Below, in pieces: positions 18,074-27,218 of a stretch of 64,000 nt of DNA; positions within the stretch are counted from its first letter, which is position 1; every line of letters begins with the position of its first letter. Source of the DNA: Kushneria marisflavi (lineage in GTDB: Bacteria; Pseudomonadota; Gammaproteobacteria; Pseudomonadales; Halomonadaceae); contig NZ_CP021358.1 of assembly GCF_002157205.1 (NCBI RefSeq), positions 1,860,001-1,924,000 on the forward strand, written 5' to 3'. Below the pieces are notes generated by a model. It was not told the origin of the DNA and searched no databases. It saw only the letters and a program-made list of their open reading frames with translations. The position numbers and the translations under genes are program-made.

Positions 18074-18859
18074 ATGCGCACCACCGACAAGCTCTATTAC
18101 CTTGATCAGTATCTGTATCGGGCCGAGGCGCGCATCGCGACGCTGCATGCCGAGGCCATCGAACTCGATCGGACCGTGGCCTTCCCCGAAGGCGGCGGTC
18201 AGGAAGCCGATATTGGCACCATCGAAACGCCGGTGGGGGCCTTTCGCTTTATCTGGACCAAAAGGCTCTACGGCACGCCGCTGAGCATTGAAGGATTTAC
18301 CGGGGTCAAATCCGGAGGCGTGATCCTGCATCTGGTACATCCTGATGACATCGACCGTCTTGGCGCGCTCGAAGTCGACATGCCGGTCACCATCACCATC
18401 GATGTCGAGCGGCGTGCGCGGCTGACGCTTTCCCATACGGCCAGCCATTTTCTTTATGCCGCAGCACTGGCGCATCAGCCCGACCTCAAGCGTCTGACCA
18501 TCGGCTGTCATATCAAGGAAGAAGCCGCCCGCTTCGATTTTCTTGTCGAAACGCCCTTTCACGCCGACGACGTCGGCGCCATCCAGAGCGAGGCCAACCG
18601 GTTGATGGCCGACAATCTGCCGATCATCACCGACCACCTGACCGAGCATTACGACGCGCGGTTCTGGCAGTACGGCGACATCTACATTCCCTGCGGCGGG
18701 ACACATCTGGAAACGCCTGAAGCCGTTGGTCCCCTGCAGGTACGGCGCAAGAACATCGGCAAGAGCAAGGAGCGACTGCTCTGCAGCTTTGATCAGGCCC
18801 ATATCAACACCGATGACTACCACGTCGGCACCACTCGTCACCTCGAGGTCGTCTCATGA
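18074..18859 (+). CDS. Alanyl-tRNA editing protein, AlaX-like
   Basis: 261 residues resembling the free-standing editing domain of alanyl-tRNA synthetase, which hydrolyses mischarged Ser- or Gly-tRNA(Ala) in trans. Visible hallmarks: PEGGGQ (38-43), the zinc/catalytic HTASH (121-125) and CGGTH (207-211) supplying the second metal pair. ATG 18074 follows AGGAAG at a good distance; longer starts at 18026 or 18032 are possible. It is the first gene of an operon with an exporter, a cysteine-synthase-like enzyme and a serine acetyltransferase, overlapping the exporter by four bases. A role in tolerance to a serine-like amino acid is inferred. Confidence 0.8.
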   Translation: MRTTDKLYYLDQYLYRAEARIATLHAEAIELDRTVAFPEGGGQEADIGTIETPVGAFRFIWTKRLYGTPLSIEGFTGVKSGGVILHLVHPDDIDRLGALEVDMPVTITIDVERRARLTLSHTASHFLYAAALAHQPDLKRLTIGCHIKEEAARFDFLVETPFHADDVGAIQSEANRLMADNLPIITDHLTEHYDARFWQYGDIYIPCGGTHLETPEAVGPLQVRRKNIGKSKERLLCSFDQAHINTDDYHVGTTRHLEVVS

Positions 18860-20058
18860 CCACGCCCCTGCCCTTTCGCACCTGGCTTTATTTCGGCGCG
18901 CAATCGATCAATCTGACCACTGCCGTCATGTCGGTGGCCATGGCCGCCATCGTGGGCGCCGAGATTGCCGGCAACGATACCCTGGCCACCCTGCCCTACG
19001 GCATTCAGTTTCTGACCCTGATGCTGGCGACCTATCCAGCCTCCCGGCTGATGAGTCATCTGGGGCGCCGTCGTGGCTTCATGATCGGCAATGCGTTTCT
19101 CGCCCTCTCCGGTGCGGCTGGCTTTCTGGCCGTACAGTCCGAGAGTTTCGTGCTGTTGGCCATCGCGCACGGTGCACTCGGGATTTATATCGCGTTCGCC
19201 AACTTCAATCGCTTTGCCGCCACGGACGGGCTAAAGGACGGACTCAAGTCACGGGCCATGTCGCTGGTGGTGGCCGGGGGCGTACTGGCCGCCATTATCG
19301 GTCCGCTGGCCTCGGCCGTGCTCTGGAATATCCCGGGCTACGGCCACTTTGCCCTCAGCTATAGCCTGTTCATTCCGCTGGCGATACTTGCCACCTGCAT
19401 CGCCATGATGCTGCCCGACAGCACCTCTCGACCACCTCGTGAACGCACCGAGGACAGCGCCCGGCCCGATCCGCTGCTGAAACAGCGTCATGTACTGCTG
19501 GCCATCGCGGTCTCGGCTCTCGGCTATGGCGTGATGAACCTTCTGATGATCCAGGCCTCACTGCATATGCACGATCTGGACACGCCGTTTCACGATGTCA
19601 ACACGGCCATTCAGTGGCATGTGCTGGCCATGTTCCTCCCCTCGTTTTTCACCGGGCGCCTGATCAACCGCCTGGGTCATCAGTCCATGATCACCCTCGG
19701 ACTGGGGCTGCTGGTCACCACGGCACTGCTCAACGTGGCCACCGAGGGCTGGCTGAGCATGGCACTGACCCTGGTCGTACTGGGTCTTGGCTGGAACTTC
19801 ACCTACATCGGTGGCGGGGCCCTGCTGGCGCATACCATCGGTGACAGCTCAAGGGCGATGCGCCTTCAAGGCATCAATGACATGGCCATTGCCGTCATGG
19901 CCACGCTGGGTGCCTTTCTGCCGGCCGTCCTGCAGGCCACCATTGGCTGGCAGGCCACCAATCTGATTGCGGCCGCCCTGTGCGCCGTCATGCTGCTGGG
20001 CGTCATGCTGGTACTCTCACGCCGCCGCCATGGCGCCTTTGTCTCGGGAGTTGCCTGA
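18856..20058 (+). CDS. MFS transporter
   Basis: 400 residues, 12 predicted membrane helices, major facilitator superfamily. A loop between helices 2 and 3 reads SRLMSHLGRRRGFMIGNAF, the MFS motif A region, and its mirror (TGRLINRLGHQSMITLG) occurs in the second half. The ATG overlaps the AlaX-like stop (ATGA), and the following PLP gene starts 3 bp after the stop. The substrate is unknown. Its place in an amino-acid-modifying operon suggests export of the operon's product or of a cysteine-type metabolite. Confidence 0.85.
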   Translation: MTTPLPFRTWLYFGAQSINLTTAVMSVAMAAIVGAEIAGNDTLATLPYGIQFLTLMLATYPASRLMSHLGRRRGFMIGNAFLALSGAAGFLAVQSESFVLLAIAHGALGIYIAFANFNRFAATDGLKDGLKSRAMSLVVAGGVLAAIIGPLASAVLWNIPGYGHFALSYSLFIPLAILATCIAMMLPDSTSRPPRERTEDSARPDPLLKQRHVLLAIAVSALGYGVMNLLMIQASLHMHDLDTPFHDVNTAIQWHVLAMFLPSFFTGRLINRLGHQSMITLGLGLLVTTALLNVATEGWLSMALTLVVLGLGWNFTYIGGGALLAHTIGDSSRAMRLQGINDMAIAVMATLGAFLPAVLQATIGWQATNLIAAALCAVMLLGVMLVLSRRRHGAFVSGVA

Positions 20059-20060
20059 GC

Positions 20061-20972
20061 ATGAGTCGTCTGATCTCCTGTGATCCGCAGTTTTCCATCA
20101 AGCTCGAGCTGGACAACCCCGGCGGCAGCCACAAGTATCGCGCCGCCAGCCATATCGTGGCGCGGGCCATCGAAGCCGGCGAGATCATTCCCGGTCATAC
20201 CACGGTGATTGAAAAGACCGGCGGCAACTTCGGGTTTGGGCTGCTGGCCGCCTGTCAGAAAAGAAACGTCGATGTCGCGCTGGCGGTCGGGCTGGGGTTC
20301 AGTCAGTACAAGCGCGACCTGCTCGAGGGGCTGGGTGCCGAGCTGATCGGCAAGTCACAGCTTCGCGATGGCGCCACGCCGCGTGAGGTCATCGAATATC
20401 ACCTGGCCCATCAACAGAGTCTGGGACGCCGCTACTACTACACCGATCAGTTCAACAACATTGATAACGTGCAGGCACATCGCGACGGAACCGGCGCCGA
20501 GCTCGGACGCCAGCTCATGAACGCCGGTGCACCGCGACGTCTGCTGTTTATCGGCTGCGCCGGCACCGGTGCCAGTTTTACCGGCGTGGTGCAGGCGCTG
20601 CGCCGCATGGACTTCGACGTGCGCTCGATTCTGGTCGAACCTGAAGGCTGTGACACGCTGGCCGGGCAGTTTGTGGATCATCGCCTTGAAGGCATGTGTG
20701 TCGGGGTCGCCCCGCCCTTTCTGGACTGGACGCTGGTCAGCGAGGTGTACCACACCACTCTTGAGGAGACGATGATCGCCCAGCGGCGCTTTTATCGCGA
20801 TCAGGGCTTTCATGTTGGCAACACCACCGGGGCCTGTCTCGCCGTGGTGGAGCAGCTGCGCGAGACGGTCGCCCTCGAAGCGCGCCACATTGTCATGCTC
20901 GGCTACGACGGCGGTCACTGGTACCCGGACCTGACACAGCAAATGCCGCCTCACGTTCGCAACGCCGCCTGA
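20061..20972 (+). CDS. PLP-dependent cysteine synthase/threonine synthase-like enzyme
   Basis: 303 residues of the fold-type II (tryptophan synthase beta) family. The PLP lysine is in GGSHKYRAAS (Lys25), the substrate loop is EKTGGNFGFGLLAAC, and the PLP-phosphate loop is GCAGTGASFTG in the middle of the chain. The lysine motif deviates from the canonical S-V-K-D-R of O-acetylserine sulfhydrylase, so a beta-substituted alanine other than cysteine is possible. It is followed by a serine acetyltransferase, which would make its O-acetylserine substrate. ATG 20061 lies two bases after the MFS stop. Confidence 0.78.
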   Translation: MSRLISCDPQFSIKLELDNPGGSHKYRAASHIVARAIEAGEIIPGHTTVIEKTGGNFGFGLLAACQKRNVDVALAVGLGFSQYKRDLLEGLGAELIGKSQLRDGATPREVIEYHLAHQQSLGRRYYYTDQFNNIDNVQAHRDGTGAELGRQLMNAGAPRRLLFIGCAGTGASFTGVVQALRRMDFDVRSILVEPEGCDTLAGQFVDHRLEGMCVGVAPPFLDWTLVSEVYHTTLEETMIAQRRFYRDQGFHVGNTTGACLAVVEQLRETVALEARHIVMLGYDGGHWYPDLTQQMPPHVRNAA

Positions 20973-21018
20973 TCCTGCCAGCGGCGACCCCGTATACCCC
21001 GATTCGGAAGTGACGCAG

Positions 21019-21699
21019 ATGCGTAGAGATAACATCTACTACTACACCCTGGCGCGGCTCACCCCCTTTCTGGAGACTGCCACGCTTGAGCTGCTTGATG
21101 AGCGCCACGACGAGACCGCCATGACCCTGGCCCTCGAGGATCTGGAGGCCCTGATTAAAAGCGACCCCTCCCACCGGGGCCTTGAACAGTGCTATTTGGA
21201 AAGCTGCTCGCCGTTCATTGCGGTATCGACCTACCGGCTGGCGCACGCCTGCTGGTCGCGCGAGCCGTTGATGGCCATGAAGCTCTGTCACGCCGCGCGC
21301 GTGGCCACCGGTGTCGAAATTCACCCTGGCGCCACGATCGGACGGCGCTTTGTGGTCGATCACGGCACCGGCACCATCATCGGTGAAACCGCCGAACTCG
21401 GTGACGACTGTACGGTTCTCAACGGCGTGATCATCGGCTCAAGACGCATGAATGCCAACATGGCCACCAAGCGCCATCCGACCATCGGCCACCGGGTCAG
21501 CATCGGCGCCTACAGCCAGCTGCTTGGCAACATCGTGATCGGCGATGATGCACGTATTCATCCCTGGTCGATCATCACGCGCGACATGCACCCCCATGAG
21601 CGGGCCTGGGCAGACCACGCCGCACGGGTCGAGCCATCCGACCGGCCCGGCGCCCCTTCGATTCGACACGATAGCGCCTCAATGATGTCTGCCCTCTGA
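21019..21699 (+). CDS. Serine O-acetyltransferase-like protein
   Basis: 226 residues. An N-terminal helical region (about 1-90) precedes a left-handed beta-helix with hexapeptide repeats. CysE/EpsC signatures: GVEIHPGATIGRRFVVDHGTGTIIGETAELGDD, then a KRHPTIGHRVSIGAYSQLLGNIVIGDDA block. The catalytic His-Asp pair is expected in VDHGTG. The insert where CysE proteins have a GGT loop reads IIGSRRMNANMA, which is atypical. GGAAG favours ATG 21019 over GTG 21010. It acetylates serine to O-acetylserine, feeding the preceding PLP enzyme. Specificity is inferred. Confidence 0.82.
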   Translation: MRRDNIYYYTLARLTPFLETATLELLDERHDETAMTLALEDLEALIKSDPSHRGLEQCYLESCSPFIAVSTYRLAHACWSREPLMAMKLCHAARVATGVEIHPGATIGRRFVVDHGTGTIIGETAELGDDCTVLNGVIIGSRRMNANMATKRHPTIGHRVSIGAYSQLLGNIVIGDDARIHPWSIITRDMHPHERAWADHAARVEPSDRPGAPSIRHDSASMMSAL

Positions 21700-21788
21700 G
21701 ACCTTTGGTGATACGTCCAAGGCCGCATGGACAGGGCCTGATCTTCGCCACAGCATTAGTCCGGTACGTCTGCCAAAGGATAGAGCCC

Positions 21789-22067
21789 ATGAGTGCCCCC
21801 TTTATTACCGACAACCTGTTGATGCGCTGCCGCCGCGAGCAGCGCATTCAACACGAGCGTAATCGCCAGAGTTTTGACCCGGCGGCCATCAACGACCGCA
21901 AGGAGCTGTCGATGCTGGTGGAACAGGCCCTGGCGGATGGCGAGGACTATGCCAGCATCGTCAACCGCCACCGCGACATCGAACTCACCGAGGCGGAGCT
22001 TGTCGAGCTGATCGGCCCGGAGCAGGCGCTGCGTGATCGTATCGAAAGGTTCGGCCAGCTACACTAG
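21789..22067 (+). CDS. Small hypothetical protein
   Basis: 92 residues, hydrophilic and mostly helical, rich in Arg and Glu (LLMRCRREQRIQHERNRQSF...ELTEAELVELIGPEQALRDRIERFGQLH). There is no membrane segment and no known domain. AAAGGA lies eight bases before ATG 21789. It is 89 bp after the serine acetyltransferase and is followed by a strong terminator, so it may be the last gene of that operon or stand alone. Confidence 0.65.
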   Translation: MSAPFITDNLLMRCRREQRIQHERNRQSFDPAAINDRKELSMLVEQALADGEDYASIVNRHRDIELTEAELVELIGPEQALRDRIERFGQLH

Positions 22068-22090
22068 ATCGCGCCCCTTGTGTCGAAGAA

Positions 22091-22126
22091 GGCCCCGTCC
22101 GCACAGTGTGCTGACGGGGCCTTTTT
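22091..22126 (+). terminator. Rho-independent terminator
   Basis: Nine-base stem GGCCCCGTC/GACGGGGCC (22091-22121) with a 13-base loop and a five-T tail, 24 bp after the small hypothetical gene. It separates the AlaX/SAT operon from the nitroreductase. Confidence 0.88.
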
Positions 22127-22195
22127 CCGTGACAGTCCCGCTGTTGTCCATGGCACTCGATTCGGGCCGTTTTAATCACTGCTGGGAGACCCGAC

Positions 22196-22831
22196 ATGTT
22201 ACTGAACGATGCCCTTCACTGGCGCTACGCTGCCAAGCGTATGAACGGCGAGCAGGTGCCCGAGGAGACGCTTGAGCGGATCATGGACGCCGCCCGGCTG
22301 GCGCCGTCCTCCTTTGGCCTGCACCCCTGGTCGCTGGTACATGTCAGAAGCCAGGCACTGCGCACGCAGCTGCATGAGGAGGCCATACCTCAGCCGCAGG
22401 TGATCGAGGGTTCTGATCTGCTGGTTTTTGCCGTGCATGATCGCGACTTCAAAACTCAGGTCGATGAACACATCGCCAACATGGCTCGTACCCGCGGTCA
22501 GGACGAGCGCGAGCTCGACGGCTTTCGCAACATGGTCAAGGGCGTCATGGATCAAAAGGGCAGTCATGAGGCCTGTCTGGAATGGGCTGCGCGTCAGGCC
22601 TACATCGGCATGGGGGTGGCACTGAGTGCTGCCGCGCTCGAGAAGGTCGATGCCTCACCGATGGAAGGCTTTTACCCGGACAAGCTCGATGAGGCACTTG
22701 GTCTAAGGGAAAAGGAGCTCAAAAGTGTGGTCATCATGGCGCTGGGCTATCGCGATAGCGAACGTGACCCGGGCGCTGAGCGGGCAAAGGTACGCCGCGA
22801 CAGGGAAGATTTCGTATTGACCATCGAGTGA
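22196..22831 (+). CDS. NAD(P)H-dependent nitroreductase family oxidoreductase
   Basis: 211-residue FMN flavoprotein of the NfsB/nitroreductase superfamily. Motifs: RYAAKRMNGEQVPEETLERIMDAARLAPSSFGLHPWSLVHV at the N-terminus, ARQAYIGMGVALSAAALEKVDASPMEGF in the dimer/flavin core, and VVIMALGYRD near the C-terminus. Members reduce nitroaromatics, quinones or flavins using NAD(P)H; the natural substrate is not evident. It stands alone between two hairpins. An inverted repeat GAGGCCAC/GTGGCCTC at 22856-22879 follows it without a T-run. Confidence 0.87.
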   Translation: MLLNDALHWRYAAKRMNGEQVPEETLERIMDAARLAPSSFGLHPWSLVHVRSQALRTQLHEEAIPQPQVIEGSDLLVFAVHDRDFKTQVDEHIANMARTRGQDERELDGFRNMVKGVMDQKGSHEACLEWAARQAYIGMGVALSAAALEKVDASPMEGFYPDKLDEALGLREKELKSVVIMALGYRDSERDPGAERAKVRRDREDFVLTIE

Positions 22832-22855
22832 AGACAGGTCATCGAGTCAGATCAT

Positions 22856-22879
22856 GAGGCCACACGACCACGTGGCCTC
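22856..22879. terminator. Possible terminator hairpin after the nitroreductase gene
   Basis: GAGGCCAC/GTGGCCTC stem with an eight-base loop, 25 bp after the stop. It lacks a T-run, so intrinsic termination is uncertain. Confidence 0.5.
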
Positions 22880-23100
22880 CTGTAGATGATGCCTGCGGAT
22901 GAAAAACTCTTTTCGAACGTTTGATTGACCCTGCCCCCGTTATCGTGACACGATGCCCTCAGTTGGTTAGCAAGTCGTATATAGTCAGTAGCACTCGAAG
23001 TCCTTCGGTAGCCTGGTTTTATCCCCCTTGTTTTACCTGCTTTATCTGGGGCAACACCCGGTCACTTTTTATAGCGCGTCATGCGCAAGGAAATTCGAAT

Positions 23101-23304
23101 ATGTCAACTGGCACAGTCAAGTGGTTCAACGACGCTAAAGGCTTCGGCTTCATCTCTCCGTCCGACGGCGGTGACGATCTGTTCGTTCACTTCTCCGAAA
23201 TCAAGGCTGAAGGCTTCAAGTCACTGCAGGAAGGCCAGCAGGTCTCCTTCGAAGTGACTCAGGGCAAGAAAGGCCTTCAGGCTGCAAACGTCCAGGCAGA
23301 CTAA
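23101..23304 (+). CDS. Cold-shock protein, CspA family
   Basis: 67-residue single OB-fold nucleic-acid chaperone. It begins [21 protein letters not shown] (RNP1 KGFGFI), then DLFVHFSEI (RNP2), and ends with [10 protein letters not shown]. It binds single-stranded RNA and DNA and melts RNA structure, often in the cold or in stationary phase. ATG 23101 is fixed by homology; AAGGAAATTCGAAT precedes it. The 220-bp region upstream (22880-23100) has no gene and is compatible with the long structured leader typical of cspA mRNAs. The terminator follows at 23346. Confidence 0.95.
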   Translation: MSTGTVKWFNDAKGFGFISPSDGGDDLFVHFSEIKAEGFKSLQEGQQVSFEVTQGKKGLQAANVQAD

Positions 23305-23345
23305 CCTCCGGGTTAATCTTCCTTCAGGCCGAGAGGTCTGACGCA

Positions 23346-23378
23346 ACAAGGCCCGCATATGCGGGCCTTGTTGTTTTT
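23346..23378 (+). terminator. Terminator after the cold-shock gene
   Basis: Near-perfect palindrome ACAAGGCCCGC/GCGGGCCTTGT (23346-23371), followed by a T-rich tail. Confidence 0.9.
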
Positions 23379-23408
23379 GCGTGTCTGAAAGATACCTGCA
23401 TGCAGCGC

Positions 23409-24974
23409 TCAGGCATTGGCCGTGTCACGAACCCGGAAGGTGGCCACCAGCTTCTGCAGATGGCCGGCCTGTTCTGCCAGCATGCTGGCCGCCGCCGTGG
23501 ACTGCTCCACCATGGCCGCGTTTTGTTGGGTGACCAGGTCCATCTGGGCAATGGCGGAGTTGACCTGATCCACACCGCCATCCTGCTCACGAGAAGCCGT
23601 TGCGATATCATTGATGAGTGTGGCGAGCTGCTCAATGGCCTCTCTGGTCTGCTCAATGCTGCCGCCGCTACGCTCTGCCTGGGTGACGCCGGAAATAATC
23701 CGTTGATTCATCTCTTCAAGCAGCTGCCGAATCTCTCCGGCCGACGTCGCACTGCGATTGGCCAGCGCTCTGACCTCCGACGCCACGACCGCAAAGCCTC
23801 GCCCCTGATCGCCGGCACGGGCCGCTTCTACCGACGCATTGAGCGCCAGAATATTGGTCTGAAAGGAGATGGCGTCGATGGTGCTCAATATCTCGTTGAC
23901 GCGCTGTGACTGCGTGGCGATTTCCTTCATCAGCGATAGACCGTGGACCACGTCCTGACTGCTGCTGCGCACATTGCCGGTGGCCTCTATGGTCAATGTG
24001 TTGACCTGTTGGGTCGCCTCGGTGTTGTGCCTCACCGTCGAGGAGATCTCCTCCATGCTGGCGGCCGTTTCTTCAAGCGAGGCGGCCTGCTGTTCGGTAC
24101 GCGCTGCCAGATCGTGACTGGCATGCGACAGTTCGGTGGCGCCGACATGAACGCTTTGACAGGTCTCGCGAATAGAGGTCACAAGCTTTTGAAGCGAGGC
24201 GTTCATGGCCTTCATCGCACTCAGAAGCTGCGCCGTTTCATCACGACCGGTCACGGTGATCTCCTGAGTCAGATCGCCCTGAGCGACCTGTTCGGCCACA
24301 TGCAGCGCGCGACTCAGCGGGCGTGTAATACTGCGGGTAATCACGATGGCCAGCGCAATGGCGGCCAGCAGCGCGACACCGGCAAAAATCAACAGGCTGG
24401 TCATGGTGCGGCCATGGGCTGCTGAAATCGTCTCTTCAGCACCACCCAGACGTTCGGCAGCGATCGTATTGATTTGATCGGCCAGCGATTCCAGCGCGTA
24501 AACCTGCTCCTTGTACTCTCCAAAGGCCGCATTGGCCTGTGCCGGCTCACTCAGCTCGCCTGCAAGAATACGTTGATGAATGGCGCGAAACCCTGAAGCG
24601 TAGGCCTGCAGCGCCGGACCGGCCTGAGTGTAGAGCTGACGCAGCTCCTCGGTCGGTGCAAGCTGCTGACCCTGTGTCAGCGTCTGTTGCAGCGTCTCGC
24701 GGGCACCTTCCCACTTGTCGTAATAGGACGCGACCTTGTCGGGTGAAGCGATATTGATGAAGCTGTCCTTCTCAAAGCGTCGCTCCTGAAGTGCCAGACG
24801 TTGTACGTTAAGCGCATTCTGCGACAGCATGGCATCCGTATCGATGGCGCGGTCAGCGGTCGTTTTCATGTTGTTAAGCCCCAGCAGCCCGACGACAGCG
24901 CTGGCGATCAAAAGCAGTGTTAACACCCCAAACGCCATGGCCAGACGCGGGCCAATTTTCAAACGAGCCAACAT
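23409..24974 (-). CDS. Methyl-accepting chemotaxis protein
   Basis: 521-residue transmembrane chemoreceptor. Helix TM1 (about 10-32) is followed by a helical periplasmic sensor of the four-helix-bundle type (about 33-190), then TM2 (about 192-213), a HAMP domain ([24 protein letters not shown]), and the cytoplasmic signalling hairpin. The hairpin tip is [34 protein letters not shown], which contacts CheA/CheW. Glu/Gln methylation helices flank it. The ATG at 24974 begins [11 protein letters not shown]; the frame continues upstream without support. No che genes adjoin, and the C-terminus lacks a CheR-docking pentapeptide. Confidence 0.92.
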   Translation of the reverse strand: MLARLKIGPRLAMAFGVLTLLLIASAVVGLLGLNNMKTTADRAIDTDAMLSQNALNVQRLALQERRFEKDSFINIASPDKVASYYDKWEGARETLQQTLTQGQQLAPTEELRQLYTQAGPALQAYASGFRAIHQRILAGELSEPAQANAAFGEYKEQVYALESLADQINTIAAERLGGAEETISAAHGRTMTSLLIFAGVALLAAIALAIVITRSITRPLSRALHVAEQVAQGDLTQEITVTGRDETAQLLSAMKAMNASLQKLVTSIRETCQSVHVGATELSHASHDLAARTEQQAASLEETAASMEEISSTVRHNTEATQQVNTLTIEATGNVRSSSQDVVHGLSLMKEIATQSQRVNEILSTIDAISFQTNILALNASVEAARAGDQGRGFAVVASEVRALANRSATSAGEIRQLLEEMNQRIISGVTQAERSGGSIEQTREAIEQLATLINDIATASREQDGGVDQVNSAIAQMDLVTQQNAAMVEQSTAAASMLAEQAGHLQKLVATFRVRDTANA

Positions 24975-25196
24975 GGGGACTTCCTCATGCAAAACAGAAT
25001 TGCATGTTATATCGACGTCGCCGTGGCTTTCTTGATGACGGCTCCTCGGGTTTGAAACCGGGCCATTGATGCGCGCGCCAAAGGAGGACACCGCGGGAGA
25101 ACCGGCATTCAGTCACCGCTCAGCTGGGGCAGCACTGTACACACAACCCTAAAACGGTTTATATCAACAGCTTCTGATACTGACCGACAGGCCACC

Positions 25197-25679
25197 ATGT
25201 CCATCGAAATTATCCCCCTGCACGAGCAGCCCGAGTTTGCCGATGCCTGTAGCGCCTGGGGCTATGGCCAGTGGGGCGTGCATTCCACGCGCACGCTCGA
25301 TGAGGCCCGGTTGCTGTTTGCCAGCGCCGCCCATGGCAGTGGCCTGCCGCTGACCTGGGTGGCGCGGCACGGTGACTACCCAGTGGGCATGGCAAGCCTT
25401 GCCGACAACGACTGCTCGAAACGTCCGGACCTGCGCCCCTGGCTGGCCGCCGTGTTCGTTCACCCCGACTATCGCGGCCAGGGCCTGGCAGCGCAGTTGA
25501 TCGAAACGGTCGAGCACGCGGCCCGGGCAAGGGGCGAAGCGCGGCTTTATCTGATCACCGCCAACCAGCAAACGCTCTATGAGCGTCACGGCTGGCAAAA
25601 AATCGGCATGGTGGACTATCCCGAACGCCCCTGCACCCTGATGGAAAAGCACTTCGCCCGCCATGACACGCCAGCCTGA
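25197..25679 (+). CDS. GNAT family N-acetyltransferase
   Basis: 160 residues, one GNAT domain. The acetyl-CoA binding motif A is clear: AAVFVHPDYRGQGLAAQLIETVEHAARARG (about 82-111), with the Q/R-x-x-G-x-G/A pyrophosphate loop, followed by the LYLITANQQTLYERHGW block containing the usual Tyr. The substrate is unknown. It is monocistronic, between the divergent receptor gene and the convergent DUF2254 gene. Confidence 0.87.
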   Translation: MSIEIIPLHEQPEFADACSAWGYGQWGVHSTRTLDEARLLFASAAHGSGLPLTWVARHGDYPVGMASLADNDCSKRPDLRPWLAAVFVHPDYRGQGLAAQLIETVEHAARARGEARLYLITANQQTLYERHGWQKIGMVDYPERPCTLMEKHFARHDTPA

Positions 25680-25725
25680 GCCGGTATCGGACGGATGGGC
25701 TAAAGGGCGTGCATGGGCTCGGCTT

Positions 25726-27054
25726 TCAGTTGGATGGCGCTCCTACCGGCAGATGAGGGGCGATGCGCAGGCGGTGCATGCCCCGGGTGAGGCGATCCTC
25801 GATAAAGCTGACTTCCAGTGGCGTGGTAAAACACTGCGCCATGAGCGCGATAATGCGATCGGTGTGGGCCTGAATGACACGATGGTCTTCCGCCATCGCA
25901 AAGTTGGACAGCGTCTTGAAGGCCTTCAGCAGCGACAGGCAGATGCTCAGGTCCTTTTCGCCGTAGTGCAGGATGGGGTTAAACACCCTGAACATCAGAC
26001 TTTCAAACCCTTCCTCCTGCCAGCAGATCAGGCAGCGGCCCTGCTCATCCACCCGCATGTTGCAGGGAGTCAGGGCCAGGCGCTGCGCCAGCAGTTCGGT
26101 CACCTGATGAATACACAGCCGTGCCGTGCCCGGATCATTGATACCGGGAGACAGCCCCTTGATCGCAACCTCCATCAACTGCGTCAGCCCGTTGACGTAG
26201 TGATCTTCGGTAGACTCGCCCTCGACATATTCAAGACAGCCCAGAATCCGGTCGACCAGCACATCACCCGGCGGTGTCTCTGACTCGACCGACATGATGG
26301 GGAAGCGCTTGACCACAAAATCGCCGAAGCTGAATCCGAGGTGAATCGTGAGATCATGACGACGCGCCAGCTCGGCCAGTGCATCGAAATTGGCGCTCTG
26401 GATATAACCGCTGTCGCGGGAATAGATGACATGAGCGATGTCGGGATCAATGGGATGATCGACGCGATACGCATAGGCATCGTTCTCCTGTCGCTTTCTC
26501 AGCTTGTCCAGCGACTGCTGGGTAGAGACGAGCAGCCGCTGGGTAATCGCATGAATCTGTACCGACTGGGAGGCGCCATGAATGAAAAGTACAAACATGG
26601 CCAGGCTGTTGATAACCATGACGGCGCCCAGATAAACCGCCAGCGAACGCCAGGTATCCGGCGTATTGCCGATCGCCGGCACCAGAAGCAGAATCAGGAG
26701 ATACAGGATGGTGCCCAGATAGTGCCCAAGCACCTGCTGATGGCGCTTGTCCGTCATGATGACGAACACCAGCTTGTTGGAGAAGTTGCTGCCGGCCTGG
26801 GTCAGCACGGACATGACCGTGGAGAAACTGAACACTAAAAGCGAGATCATGCCGGCCATCAGCGTGGTCAGAAGTGAGCGTGCCGTACCGGGCTGATCGA
26901 ACTTAATAAAATGCAGAAAATCCGGCAGGCTGTTCACCTCAAGCGAGACCGCCGCGATGCCCAGCACCACATAAATCGTAATGATGAGGCTGGTCAGGTA
27001 GGTGATGCTGTCACGAAACTGCTGGAACTTCTCGCGCATCCATGACGTATTCAT
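25726..27054 (-). CDS. DUF2254 family membrane protein
   Basis: 442 residues. The first 190 contain about four membrane helices (LTSLIITIYVVLGIAAVSLEV, TTLMAGMISLLVFSFSTVMSVL, YLGTILYLLILLLVPAIG, LAVYLGAVMVINSLAMFVLFI), and the remainder is a large soluble domain with SPGINDPGTARLCIHQVTELL, the most conserved part of the family. This architecture is DUF2254, of unknown function. ATG 27054 is chosen because MNTSWMREKFQ is the natural family start. Confidence 0.82.
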   Translation of the reverse strand: MNTSWMREKFQQFRDSITYLTSLIITIYVVLGIAAVSLEVNSLPDFLHFIKFDQPGTARSLLTTLMAGMISLLVFSFSTVMSVLTQAGSNFSNKLVFVIMTDKRHQQVLGHYLGTILYLLILLLVPAIGNTPDTWRSLAVYLGAVMVINSLAMFVLFIHGASQSVQIHAITQRLLVSTQQSLDKLRKRQENDAYAYRVDHPIDPDIAHVIYSRDSGYIQSANFDALAELARRHDLTIHLGFSFGDFVVKRFPIMSVESETPPGDVLVDRILGCLEYVEGESTEDHYVNGLTQLMEVAIKGLSPGINDPGTARLCIHQVTELLAQRLALTPCNMRVDEQGRCLICWQEEGFESLMFRVFNPILHYGEKDLSICLSLLKAFKTLSNFAMAEDHRVIQAHTDRIIALMAQCFTTPLEVSFIEDRLTRGMHRLRIAPHLPVGAPSN

Positions 27055-27218
27055 TGTTAGATGACTTATCCTTGTTGAAATGTATCCCATCGTCGCACGA
27101 CATGATTCATGCGATATAAAGCATCATGGCCGTCGCCCTCCCTGCTCCGGACAGGGTAGAACCTGACGGTCGCAAGCTCCGCACGTCCATTTAATCATTC
27201 CTGACCCTGTGAAACGCC

